From Rhodococcus sp040643435 (GTDB lineage: Bacteria; Actinomycetota; Actinomycetes; Mycobacteriales; Mycobacteriaceae), in the NCBI RefSeq assembly GCF_040643435.1, contig NZ_JBEYUH010000004.1, positions 248,001 to 312,000 on the forward strand: DNA of 64,000 bases, in the 5' to 3' direction. Below the pieces are notes generated by a model. It did not search any database and was not told where the DNA came from. It worked only from the letters and a program-made list of their open reading frames with translations. The position numbers and the translations under genes were made by a program. This document shows positions 34,228 through 42,066 of the stretch, piece after piece. Each line of letters starts with the position of its first letter. Positions within the stretch are counted from its first letter, which is position 1.

Positions 34228-34958
34228 CCAGCGCGCTCGTTACCGGAGCATCGAGAGGAATCGGCCTCGGGATCGCAACCCGGCTTGCCGAACGCGGCTA
34301 CGCAATGACGATCAGTGCGCGCGGCGCCGAGCGTCTCGAGAGTACCGCGGAAAAACTGCGGGAAGCGGGTGCGAAGGAGGTGCGCGCCGTCGCCGCAGAC
34401 CTCGCCGACCCGGACGCCGCGACTCGCGTGGTGGACGCGCACCGTGAGGCCTTCGGCACGATGAAGGCGCTGATCCTCAACGCGGGTGTCGGGACGGCCG
34501 GCCCGATCGCCGAGTTTCCGGCCCGCCGGTTCGACAAGACGGTCGCCGTGAATCTCAACGCCCCGTTCGCGTTGATCCAGGCGGCATTGCCGTTGCTGCG
34601 CGCCGAGGCCGAGAACGATCCGGCACACGGATCGAAGATCGTTGCGCTCTCGTCCATCACCGGTGTGTACGCGGAGGCCGGGCTCGCGGCCTACGGCGCG
34701 ACGAAAGCGGCGTTGATCTCCCTGGTCGAAACGCTCAACGCGGAGGAGTCGGGCAGGGGCGTCTCGGCGTCGGCGCTCGCGCCGGCCTACGTCGACACCG
34801 ACATGTCGGACTGGATCAAGGACAAGATCCCGGCCGAGAACATGATCGAGGTGAACGACGTCGTCGAGATCGTCGATGCGTTGCTCAAGCTGTCGTCGCG
34901 CGCGGTGGTGCCCAGACTCGTGCTCAGCCGAGCGGGTGCAGGCCTCTACACGGCCTGA
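34224..34958 (+). CDS. Short-chain dehydrogenase/reductase (third gene of operon)
   Basis: This 244-aa SDR has the cofactor motif TGASRGIG, the NAG motif (LNAGVG), catalytic Ser (ALSSITG) and YGATK. It closes a three-gene operon with translational overlaps at each join, so it probably acts on a hydroxyacyl- or ketoacyl-CoA of the same pathway. Its last 13 bases overlap the end of the convergent P450 gene. Confidence 0.88.
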   Translation: MTSALVTGASRGIGLGIATRLAERGYAMTISARGAERLESTAEKLREAGAKEVRAVAADLADPDAATRVVDAHREAFGTMKALILNAGVGTAGPIAEFPARRFDKTVAVNLNAPFALIQAALPLLRAEAENDPAHGSKIVALSSITGVYAEAGLAAYGATKAALISLVETLNAEESGRGVSASALAPAYVDTDMSDWIKDKIPAENMIEVNDVVEIVDALLKLSSRAVVPRLVLSRAGAGLYTA

Positions 34959-36325
34959 CGCGCAGAGTCCGCCGAGCGCTGTCGCAGATCGACCGGTTGC
35001 CCGTCGGAAGGAAAGGGCAACGACGTGAAATCCAGTGGGGCAACGTAACCGGGATCCACGTGCCAGTCGAATCGCAGCAGAAGGTGATGGACGATTGCTT
35101 TGATCTCGAGTCCGGCGAAGTGCATGCCGAGGCATTTGTGTACGCCCCCTCCGAACGGTTCCCAGGCGTAGCGGTGCACCTTGTCTTCGCGTCGATGCTC
35201 CGCGAACCGTTCAGGGTCGAAGCGTTGGGGTTCGGGCCAGTACTCCGACATGTGGTGCGTGAAGTGCGGTGCCACAGCGGCATACGTTCCCGCAGGTACG
35301 AAATGCCCCCGAATCTCGGTGTCGCGGACGGCTCGTCGTGCCATGACCGGTACCGGAGAGACGAGCCGGAGGCATTCCTTCATGACCAGATCGAGGCTGC
35401 CGAGCTGGTCGAGGTCGGCATAACTCGGAGTGGTGGTGCCCAGCGCGAGCGACTCCGCACGGCATCTGTCCTGCCACTGCGGATGCTGACCCAGGTACTG
35501 CATCATGGTGGAGATGGTGATCGTCGATGTGTCGTGCGCAGCCATCAGCAGGAAGATCATGTGATCGATGACCTCGTCGTCGCTGAACCGCTGTCCTGCT
35601 TCGGATTCGATATGGCAGAGGACGGAGAACAGGTCGTCGGTCTCCCGCGATCGTCGCGCCGGTAGGTACTGCCGGAAGAACTTCTCCAGAACCCGGCGAC
35701 CGTCGAGTCCTCGCTTCCATCTGGTGCCCGGGAGAGGATAGCGGACCATCGAAGTCGCTGCCTGCACGCAATCCACGAATGCTTTTTTCACCGCTTCGAT
35801 TTCGCGGTCGGTGGACTCCTCGGCCCCACCCATGAAGATCTCGGTGGCGAGATCGAGGGTGAGCGTCTTCAGTGCCGTGTAGGCCAGGAAATCATCGGTG
35901 GGTTCCCAAGCGTCGAGCGCGTGGCCGATCGCCGGGTTCAGGGCATCGACGGTCTTCTCCAGGCGTGAACGGGTGAAGGCCTGCTGCATTATCCGGCGGT
36001 GGCGCAGATGCTCATCCGAATCGAGAAGCATGAGGCCACCGTGGAAGAAGGGGCCGATCAGCGCCGACCAGCCGTCGCTGTTGACGAACACCCGATCCTT
36101 GTTCTGCAGTACTTCCTGGCAGGCGTCGGGTCCGAGGACTGCAACCCAACGCCGACCGGCCACCGAGAACCAGGAGATCTCGCCGTAGCTGTCCCACTGC
36201 CGGCGCATCATCGCGAGCGGATCGCGGATGTACTCGAGGACGTGCCCGATACCGGGCAGCCCCGGCCGCCCCGGGATCGGGCGCAGCTGCGACTGGGCGG
36301 GGGGAGCAGCCAGGATCTTCACCAC
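34946..36325 (-). CDS. Cytochrome P450 (second copy)
   Basis: This 459-aa P450 has a proline-rich start (RPIPGRPGLPGIGH), the I-helix AAHDTSTIT, ExxR as ECLR, the PERF block (FDPERF) and the haem loop FGGGVHKCLGMHFAG. It is longer and more like eukaryote-type bacterial P450s than the P450 at 24.1 kb, and no ferredoxin gene is next to it. The GTG at 36325 follows GGAGG at six bases. It is divergent from a TetR gene across a near-perfect operator. Confidence 0.92.
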   Translation of the reverse strand: MVKILAAPPAQSQLRPIPGRPGLPGIGHVLEYIRDPLAMMRRQWDSYGEISWFSVAGRRWVAVLGPDACQEVLQNKDRVFVNSDGWSALIGPFFHGGLMLLDSDEHLRHRRIMQQAFTRSRLEKTVDALNPAIGHALDAWEPTDDFLAYTALKTLTLDLATEIFMGGAEESTDREIEAVKKAFVDCVQAATSMVRYPLPGTRWKRGLDGRRVLEKFFRQYLPARRSRETDDLFSVLCHIESEAGQRFSDDEVIDHMIFLLMAAHDTSTITISTMMQYLGQHPQWQDRCRAESLALGTTTPSYADLDQLGSLDLVMKECLRLVSPVPVMARRAVRDTEIRGHFVPAGTYAAVAPHFTHHMSEYWPEPQRFDPERFAEHRREDKVHRYAWEPFGGGVHKCLGMHFAGLEIKAIVHHLLLRFDWHVDPGYVAPLDFTSLPFPSDGQPVDLRQRSADSARQAV

Positions 36326-36348
36326 GACGAACCTCCACTTCAGAGTTG

Positions 36349-36372
36349 ATCTGACATGGCAGCCTGTCAGAT
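36349..36372. promoter_or_regulatory. TetR-type operator ATCTGACA-N8-TGTCAGAT
   Basis: An 8-8-8 perfect inverted repeat lies between the divergent P450 (start 36325) and TetR (start 36419) genes, 23 bases from the P450 start codon. It is well placed to block P450 transcription and allow autoregulation. Confidence 0.75.
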
Positions 36373-36418
36373 AAGGGGTAGTGTGCGTCACACTTGCTTT
36401 CTCTGTCAAGATCGATGC

Positions 36419-37039
36419 ATGGTTTCCTCCACTTCCCGCCGCTACGCCGGTTTGAGCGGTGAGCAACGGGTCGCGCTACGGCGTGAAAGCCTGCTCGAGG
36501 CGGGCCTGGACCTCTTCGCGGCCTCGGGTAAGAGTGGCGCCACCATGACCGCGATCTGTGCGCATGCGAAGTTGACCGAGCGCTACTTCTACGAGAGCTT
36601 CACCAGCAGAGACGATCTACTGCAGAAAGTTCTGGACAGAATCGCCGACGAGGTACGCGAGGCCGTGCTCGTTGCTCTCCGGGCAGGCACCGGAACACTC
36701 GACCAGCTCGTGCGAAATGCCATCGCCTCGTTCGTAGCGATTCTCACCGACGATCCGCGCAAGGGCCGTGTCGCGCTGATCGAGTCCGCCGGTTTCGAGC
36801 CGTTGCGCACCCACAGGCGCGCAGCCCTGCGAGGTTTCGCCCAGATGGTCGCCGACGAAGCGACTCGCATGTACGGCGATCGTGCGTGGCCAGGGGATCG
36901 CGGAGAGATCAACGGATTGTTGTTCGTCGGTGGCTTGGCGGAACTGGTCACCGCCTGGTTGAACGACGAGATCACCATCACGCCCGACGAGATCGTCGAT
37001 GCGGCGACCTACCAGTTCATCTCCACGGCCCACAGGTAG
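36419..37039 (+). CDS. TetR-family regulator divergent from the second P450
   Basis: This 206-aa protein has a TetR helix-turn-helix (about residues 25-70; GLDLFAASGKSGATMTAICAHAKLTERYFYESFTSRDDLL) and a C-terminal ligand domain. It shares a promoter region with the P450 gene, where a 24-bp inverted repeat is found, so it is likely a local repressor. No good ribosome-binding site precedes the ATG. Confidence 0.85.
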   Translation: MVSSTSRRYAGLSGEQRVALRRESLLEAGLDLFAASGKSGATMTAICAHAKLTERYFYESFTSRDDLLQKVLDRIADEVREAVLVALRAGTGTLDQLVRNAIASFVAILTDDPRKGRVALIESAGFEPLRTHRRAALRGFAQMVADEATRMYGDRAWPGDRGEINGLLFVGGLAELVTAWLNDEITITPDEIVDAATYQFISTAHR

Positions 37040-37082
37040 GACCGTCACCGTGGCGCGGCACGGCGCACCTGCTCGTCGATCG

Positions 37083-37805
37083 TCAGTCGTCGCCGTTGGA
37101 TTCCTTGTCCTCTCCCCGCCGGCGCAGGAAGTTGAAGCCGGGCACTCCGACGATGGCCTGTCGCACGTCCTTCGCGACGAGGAGCAGTTCGTGGATCTCG
37201 GGTGCGACGGTGTCCAGCGTCGCCATGATCGGCAGCACTGCGTCGACCCGCTCGGTGATGACCGGCAGCATATCGATGAGCTGGACCGCAGCATGCACCT
37301 CTGCGGGTGAGAACTCTTCGACGAACCGGGCGGCCAGCGGGGCGGCCCGCTCGGCGAGGGGGCGATAGGTCTCGAGTAGTTCAGCAGCGGCATCCGAGCT
37401 GCGACCTGCAGATTCGACGACGACCCTCGCATCCGTGGCGACTGCGGTGGCATCGCGCACCACCCCGCCCGTGGAGTCGATGATCTCGGTTGCCCGCGAG
37501 ACGGCATCGGCGGCTTCCTCCACCACACCGATGGTCGACGCGATCACCTGTGTCGCCTGCGCGACGGCCACCGAAGCCCCTTCGACGATATCGGTGGCAT
37601 CGGTGACGACCGTCTCGATGCGGCGAACCAGGGACTCGACGGAACCGATGAGCGATTCGGCCTCGTCGAGCAGGGCTTCCACCCGCGCCGGGATCGATAT
37701 CGCGAACTCCGCAGTGTCGAGTGTGCGTCCGAGCACCGTCCGAGTGACGTCGACGACGGAGCCGACGACCGAGAGTCCGAGCGTGGGCACAGGCAGCGAG
37801 ATCAT
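37083..37805 (-). CDS. Long helical protein of unknown function
   Basis: This protein of about 240 residues is almost wholly Ala/Val/Glu/Asp-rich helix with repeated short heptads (residues 35-150; VTDATDIVEGASVAVAQATQ is typical), followed by a hydrophobic helix pair and a charged tail (RRRGEDKESNGDD). It lacks a signal peptide. The repeat pattern resembles coiled-coil or phasin-like proteins, but I recognise no family. The start is uncertain: ATG at 37805 or GTG at 37823. Confidence 0.55.
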   Translation of the reverse strand: MISLPVPTLGLSVVGSVVDVTRTVLGRTLDTAEFAISIPARVEALLDEAESLIGSVESLVRRIETVVTDATDIVEGASVAVAQATQVIASTIGVVEEAADAVSRATEIIDSTGGVVRDATAVATDARVVVESAGRSSDAAAELLETYRPLAERAAPLAARFVEEFSPAEVHAAVQLIDMLPVITERVDAVLPIMATLDTVAPEIHELLLVAKDVRQAIVGVPGFNFLRRRGEDKESNGDD

Positions 37806-37913
37806 CTCGTCATAGTGCAGCACGGCCCACGGTCGTGATCACGGACCTCACATTTTCGACGTCCGGCCCGTCTACCCGGTACGAAGCGCACACCGGATGG
37901 AAGGATCGTAATC

Positions 37914-38444
37914 GTGACGGTATTGCGTACCCACACCGTGATCGACTCGCCGATCGGAGAACTGACGTTGGTGAACACCGACGGCATCCTCAGCGGCGTC
38001 TACATCGCCGAACACCGTCCCGCTCCCGATCGCGGGAGTTTCGGCGAACAGGCCCCGGAAGGGTTCGACGAGGCCATCACCCAGTTCGAGGAGTACTTCG
38101 CCGGTCGTCGCATCCACTTCACCGTCCCGACGTCGCCTACCGGAACACCCTTCCAACGCGCGGTGTGGGAGACGCTGAAGAAGATCGAGTACGGCACCAC
38201 ACGTACCTATGCAGAGATTGCGCTCGACCTCGGCCGGCCCACTGCGGTACGGGCGGTGGCCGCAGCCAACGCTCGTAACCCGCTGTGCATCGTCGTCCCG
38301 TGCCATCGGGTCATCGGTAGCGGGGGCAAACTCACCGGCTATGCCGGGGGTCTCGAGCGCAAGCGCTTCCTCCTCGATCAGGAGGCACGGATTCTGAGCG
38401 CAGGACATCCTCGTGGCCCGGGCAGCACCCATGTCCCTGCCTGA
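37914..38444 (+). CDS. ogt: Methylated-DNA-protein cysteine methyltransferase
   Basis: This protein removes alkyl groups from O6-alkylguanine onto its own cysteine. The 176-aa protein has the active site IVVPCHRVIG, the helix-turn-helix recognition region FQRAVWETLKKIEYGTTRTYAEIA and the closing GYAGGLERKRFLLDQE. The GTG follows GGAAGG. It is the first gene of a four-gene repair operon and overlaps the sigma gene by 32 bases. Confidence 0.93.
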   Translation: MTVLRTHTVIDSPIGELTLVNTDGILSGVYIAEHRPAPDRGSFGEQAPEGFDEAITQFEEYFAGRRIHFTVPTSPTGTPFQRAVWETLKKIEYGTTRTYAEIALDLGRPTAVRAVAAANARNPLCIVVPCHRVIGSGGKLTGYAGGLERKRFLLDQEARILSAGHPRGPGSTHVPA

Positions 38445-38946
38445 CCACATTCCGCAGGCGCACCTCCCGCCCTTCGAGGAAGTGGTGAGCCGGCACGGCA
38501 CCACCGTGCTGAAGGTCTGCCGCGCACTACTCGGGCCTGTGGAGGCCGACGACGCCTGGTCCGAAACCTTCCTCGCGGCGTTGCGTGCTTATCCGGCGCT
38601 GCAGCCGGGCAGCAACCTCGAAGCGTGGCTCGTGACCATCGCGCATCGGAAAGCCGTCGACATCCACCGGGTGCGCGGACGGAACCCGATACCCACGGAG
38701 AAGATGCCCGACCCCGCGTCGACCACGGGGATACCAGGGGAGGGTGACGACGAATTGTGGGCCGCGGTCGCAGAGCTTCCCTTCACACAGCGTGCGGCCC
38801 TCGTCTACCACTATGTCGGGGGCCTTCCCTACGCCGAAATAGGCACGATCCTCGGCAACAGCCCCGCCGCAGCGCGCCGTGCCGCAGCCGACGGCCGGGC
38901 TGCTCTGCGTCGTCACATCGAATCCGGAACAGGATGCCGCTCATGA
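38413..38946 (+). CDS. ECF-type RNA polymerase sigma factor in a DNA alkylation repair operon
   Basis: This 177-aa sigma-70-family protein has region 2 (HGTTVLKVCRALLGPVEADDAWSETFLAALRAYP) and region 4 (LPFTQRAALVYHYVGGLPYAEIGTILGNSPAAARR). No anti-sigma gene is adjacent. Its placement between two O6-alkylguanine methyltransferase genes and before alkA suggests it drives an alkylation response. How it is activated is not evident. The GTG at 38413 has AGGA seven bases upstream; an ATG at 38431 is an alternative. Its stop overlaps the next start by ATGA. Confidence 0.8.
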   Translation: MARAAPMSLPDHIPQAHLPPFEEVVSRHGTTVLKVCRALLGPVEADDAWSETFLAALRAYPALQPGSNLEAWLVTIAHRKAVDIHRVRGRNPIPTEKMPDPASTTGIPGEGDDELWAAVAELPFTQRAALVYHYVGGLPYAEIGTILGNSPAAARRAAADGRAALRRHIESGTGCRS

Positions 38947-39530
38947 CTTTTCCACAACCGTCGGTCGGGCCGGCCGATCTCGCGTGGTTACGGGAGAAGC
39001 TCGTGCTCGATGCCGAGCAAGCGGGTCTACTCGACGTCGCCTTCCGCGTCGCCGACACTCCCGTGGGGCCGCTGCTGCTGGCGACGACCGCCGCCGGACT
39101 CGTGCGGGTCGCCTACGTCGCCGACGGGCCCGACGCCGTCCTCGACGAACTCTCCCGGCGAATCAGCCCGCGTGTTCTCGGCTCGCCACGGCGGCTCGAC
39201 CCCGTCGTCCGGCAACTCGACGAGTACTTCTCGGGCACCAGAACGCATTTCGATATTCCACTCGATCTGCGTCTGGCCGGTGGGTTCCGTCGAGAGGTGA
39301 TCACCCGATTGCCCGACATCGCGTACGGGCGAACGGCAAGCTACGCCGAAGTCGCGGCTGCGGCAGGGAGCCCTCGCGCGGTGCGGGCGGTCGGCACTGC
39401 GTGTGCAAAGAACCCCCTTCCGGTGGTGGTGCCGTGTCACCGTGTGGTGCGCAGCGACGGCAGCATGGGCAATTACGTCGGGGGTCTCGAAGCGAAGAGG
39501 GTTCTGCTACAACTCGAGTCGGCGACATGA
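38943..39530 (+). CDS. Second methylated-DNA-protein cysteine methyltransferase
   Basis: This 195-aa Ogt-like protein keeps the active site VVVPCHRVVRSDG and the closing YVGGLEAKRVLLQLE. It has an extended N-terminus of about 35 residues compared with the first copy. It is translationally coupled on both sides (ATGA overlaps with the sigma gene and with alkA). Two suicide methyltransferases in one operon might differ in substrate, for instance in alkyl size, or one may also sense damage; both are inference. Confidence 0.9.
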   Translation: MTFPQPSVGPADLAWLREKLVLDAEQAGLLDVAFRVADTPVGPLLLATTAAGLVRVAYVADGPDAVLDELSRRISPRVLGSPRRLDPVVRQLDEYFSGTRTHFDIPLDLRLAGGFRREVITRLPDIAYGRTASYAEVAAAAGSPRAVRAVGTACAKNPLPVVVPCHRVVRSDGSMGNYVGGLEAKRVLLQLESAT

Positions 39531-40423
39531 TCACAGTCCTCCGGATCCCGATGGCGGAACCCGTTGCGGTAGCACCGATGCTCGCGATGCTGCGAAGTCA
39601 TGTCGTTCCCGGTCACGAACACCATGATGCCGAGAGCGGCACTCACCGTCGCGCGGTCCGTACGAAGGGCGGCGCCGCACATGTCACCGTGCGTTTCGAA
39701 GACCTGATGAAACCGTCCTCTCGAGAGCCGGGGGAAGTGCGACATCTCGAAGTTGTCGTCGAGACCGCCTACGCCGTCGAGGTCGAGGAAGTCGTCGCGG
39801 TCGTGGAGCAGTGGCTCGACCTCGCAACAGATCCCACGGTCGTGGATTCGGCATTCCGGTCCGATCCCGTGCTCGGTCCACTCGTGCGAGCCAATCCAGG
39901 GCTACGGGTGGTCGGTACCACCGATTGGTTCGCGACGGCGGTGTCGACGGTCCTCGGACAACAGGTGAGTGTTGCTGCGGCATGCACATTCGGCGGGCGT
40001 CTCGTCGCAGCATTCGGCGACGATGCCACTGGCGGGTTGCGGTGCTTCCCCGGTCCGCATCGACTCGCGAGAATCGACCCCGACGAACTTCGCGCCGCGA
40101 TCGGCACGACGCAGTCTCGTGCCCGCACGCTCGCGCACCTGGCCCGCGCGGCAGCCGACGGCCTGGCTCCGGAGCAATCGTCGTTCGCAGAAGACCTCCT
40201 CGCCCTCCCGGGTATCGGGTCGTGGACCGTCGACTATCTGTCTCTGCGGATCGGTGATCGAGACGCCTGTCCGTCCGGCGACCTCGTCCTCCGGCGAGCT
40301 CTGGGGGTGACGACGGCGCGGGAGGTCGCCCGGCAAGCAGAGAGGTGGCGCCCCTGGCGGGCCTATGCCGTCATGCACCTGTGGATGCAGGCCGCCTATT
40401 CGCTTCCGAAGTCCTCGGCGTAG
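39527..40423 (+). CDS. alkA: DNA-3-methyladenine glycosylase II (AlkA-like)
   Basis: This 298-aa HhH-GPD glycosylase excises alkylated purines. The helix-hairpin-helix and catalytic Asp region are visible (DLLALPGIGSWTVDYLSLRIGDRDACPSGD), as is the AlkA N-terminal sheet. In some proteins this domain is fused to Ada; here it is a separate gene. It ends the operon and overlaps the convergent polymerase gene by 28 bases. Confidence 0.9.
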   Translation: MITVLRIPMAEPVAVAPMLAMLRSHVVPGHEHHDAESGTHRRAVRTKGGAAHVTVRFEDLMKPSSREPGEVRHLEVVVETAYAVEVEEVVAVVEQWLDLATDPTVVDSAFRSDPVLGPLVRANPGLRVVGTTDWFATAVSTVLGQQVSVAAACTFGGRLVAAFGDDATGGLRCFPGPHRLARIDPDELRAAIGTTQSRARTLAHLARAAADGLAPEQSSFAEDLLALPGIGSWTVDYLSLRIGDRDACPSGDLVLRRALGVTTAREVARQAERWRPWRAYAVMHLWMQAAYSLPKSSA

Positions 40424-41961
40424 ACGGTGCGCACCGCGGTGTCCATCGGGAAGCGAACCTGGGTGTCGCCGAACATCAGTCGCGTTGCCACGTCGACCGC
40501 CGCCGTGATGTGCGAGGACGCACGTTCCGGGTTCCCGGTATGCACCACGACCTCGTCGTGCTGAAAGAAGACCAGGTCGCCGACATCCGGATCGGGGTCG
40601 GTGGACAACCGCCGACGCAGTTCGGCGAGCAGGCACAGAGCCCACTCGGCTGCAGTGGCCTGCACGACGAAATTCCGCGTGAAGCGGCCACGTGCGTGCG
40701 CGTCGCCGTGCGAGTGGAAGCTCGGAGGAGCGGGTGGGCACGCCCGGCCCAGCCACGAATGCACCACCTCGCCTCGTTCACCGGCGCGCGCTGCACGTTC
40801 GACGAACTCGACGGCGGTGGGGAAGCTTCGGCGCAGCACAGCCAGCAGAGCTCGTGAATCACCGGACGTGGCCCCGTACAGTACACCCAGCACCGCGACC
40901 TTCGCTTTCGCGCGGTCGCCGCCGAACGACGTGGCGGCGATGGGGGCGTACAGATCGTCCGCACCGGCGGCGGCGACCATGCGCCTGTCACCCGACATCG
41001 CCGCCAGGATGCGTGGTTCGAGCTGGCCCGCATCGGCAACGACGAACCACCGGCCGGGATCCGCTACCACGCTCGAACGCAAAGCCTTCGGGATCTGCAG
41101 AGCGCCACCGCCCCGACTCGCCCATCGACCCGAGACGACGGCACCGGGCACGTAGACCGGGCGAAACCGGTCGTCGCGTACCCAGGTGTCGAGCCAGTGC
41201 CAGCCGTTCGTGCTGAACAACTTCGACAGCTCGCGGTGCCGCAGCAACAGGGGCACGGCCGGATGGTCGATCTGCTGCAGCACATGCTTGCGCGTCGACT
41301 CGACGGCGATCCCTTCCCTCCGGAAGGCTTCGAGTACCTCGCTGTGCGATGCAGGATTGACGGGCCGGCCGAACACAGCGCCGATCTCCTCGACGACTTC
41401 GGCGATGCGGCTCGGTAATTCGTAGCCGGCGGGGCGTGGCCCGAGAGTGTCCTCCAGCAGACGACGATGGGCCTGCGCCGAGAACGGTAGGCCGTCGAAA
41501 CCCATTTCGGCGGCGGCGAGTGTGCCGGCCGATTCGGCGGCGGTGAGCAACTCGAGGCGGGCATCGCCCGCTATGCGGCGTCGCTGGTCGGCGTACTGCT
41601 CGAGGACGGCGTCGATGCCGATCGTGGGCGCGGCGTCGAAGAGACCGGGCCGCTCGTCGGCGGGTTCCTCCACGGCGGGTGGGAACGACCCCTCCCGCAC
41701 GGCGAGAATGGCTCCGGTGGTGGCGAGGTCGTGGCACCGCTGCACCCGAACCCCTGCGCGCAGTAGTTCGGGGTAGACGGTCGCCGTCGATGCCCACACC
41801 CATCGGGGCCGAGATTCGGCTTCGATCTCCGCGACCGCCGCCGCGAAATCCTGGTGTTCACGGACAGGTCCGAGTGGCTCGCCGGTTGCGTCGGCCTCGA
41901 CGACACTCGCGCCACGACGACCGTGGCCGTCCGCAGGATGAGGAACAACGACGGTGCGCAC
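40396..41961 (-). CDS. A-family DNA polymerase-like protein
   Basis: This 521-aa protein has the Pol I C-terminal motifs: motif A (VADAGQLEPRILAAMSGD), motif B (RAKAKVAVLGVLYGA) and motif C (FFQHDEVVVH). The N-terminal third would correspond to a 3'-5' exonuclease-like domain but is short, and I cannot see a full set of exonuclease acids. Actinobacteria often carry this second Pol I-like protein, annotated as bifunctional exonuclease/polymerase. The GTG start at 41961 is tentative, with GGAGGAG 12 bases upstream. It converges on alkA, which suits a repair role. Confidence 0.85.
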   Translation of the reverse strand: MRTVVVPHPADGHGRRGASVVEADATGEPLGPVREHQDFAAAVAEIEAESRPRWVWASTATVYPELLRAGVRVQRCHDLATTGAILAVREGSFPPAVEEPADERPGLFDAAPTIGIDAVLEQYADQRRRIAGDARLELLTAAESAGTLAAAEMGFDGLPFSAQAHRRLLEDTLGPRPAGYELPSRIAEVVEEIGAVFGRPVNPASHSEVLEAFRREGIAVESTRKHVLQQIDHPAVPLLLRHRELSKLFSTNGWHWLDTWVRDDRFRPVYVPGAVVSGRWASRGGGALQIPKALRSSVVADPGRWFVVADAGQLEPRILAAMSGDRRMVAAAGADDLYAPIAATSFGGDRAKAKVAVLGVLYGATSGDSRALLAVLRRSFPTAVEFVERAARAGERGEVVHSWLGRACPPAPPSFHSHGDAHARGRFTRNFVVQATAAEWALCLLAELRRRLSTDPDPDVGDLVFFQHDEVVVHTGNPERASSHITAAVDVATRLMFGDTQVRFPMDTAVRTVYAEDFGSE

Positions 41962-42066
41962 TCCTACAGTGTGCTCCTCCGCTCCGGCAGGCTTCGACGC
42001 GCCGGTAACCCTGCCAATCACCCCCGAAATCACCCGAAGCGGGCGAGAAGCCGGCAGCTGCCGCCG

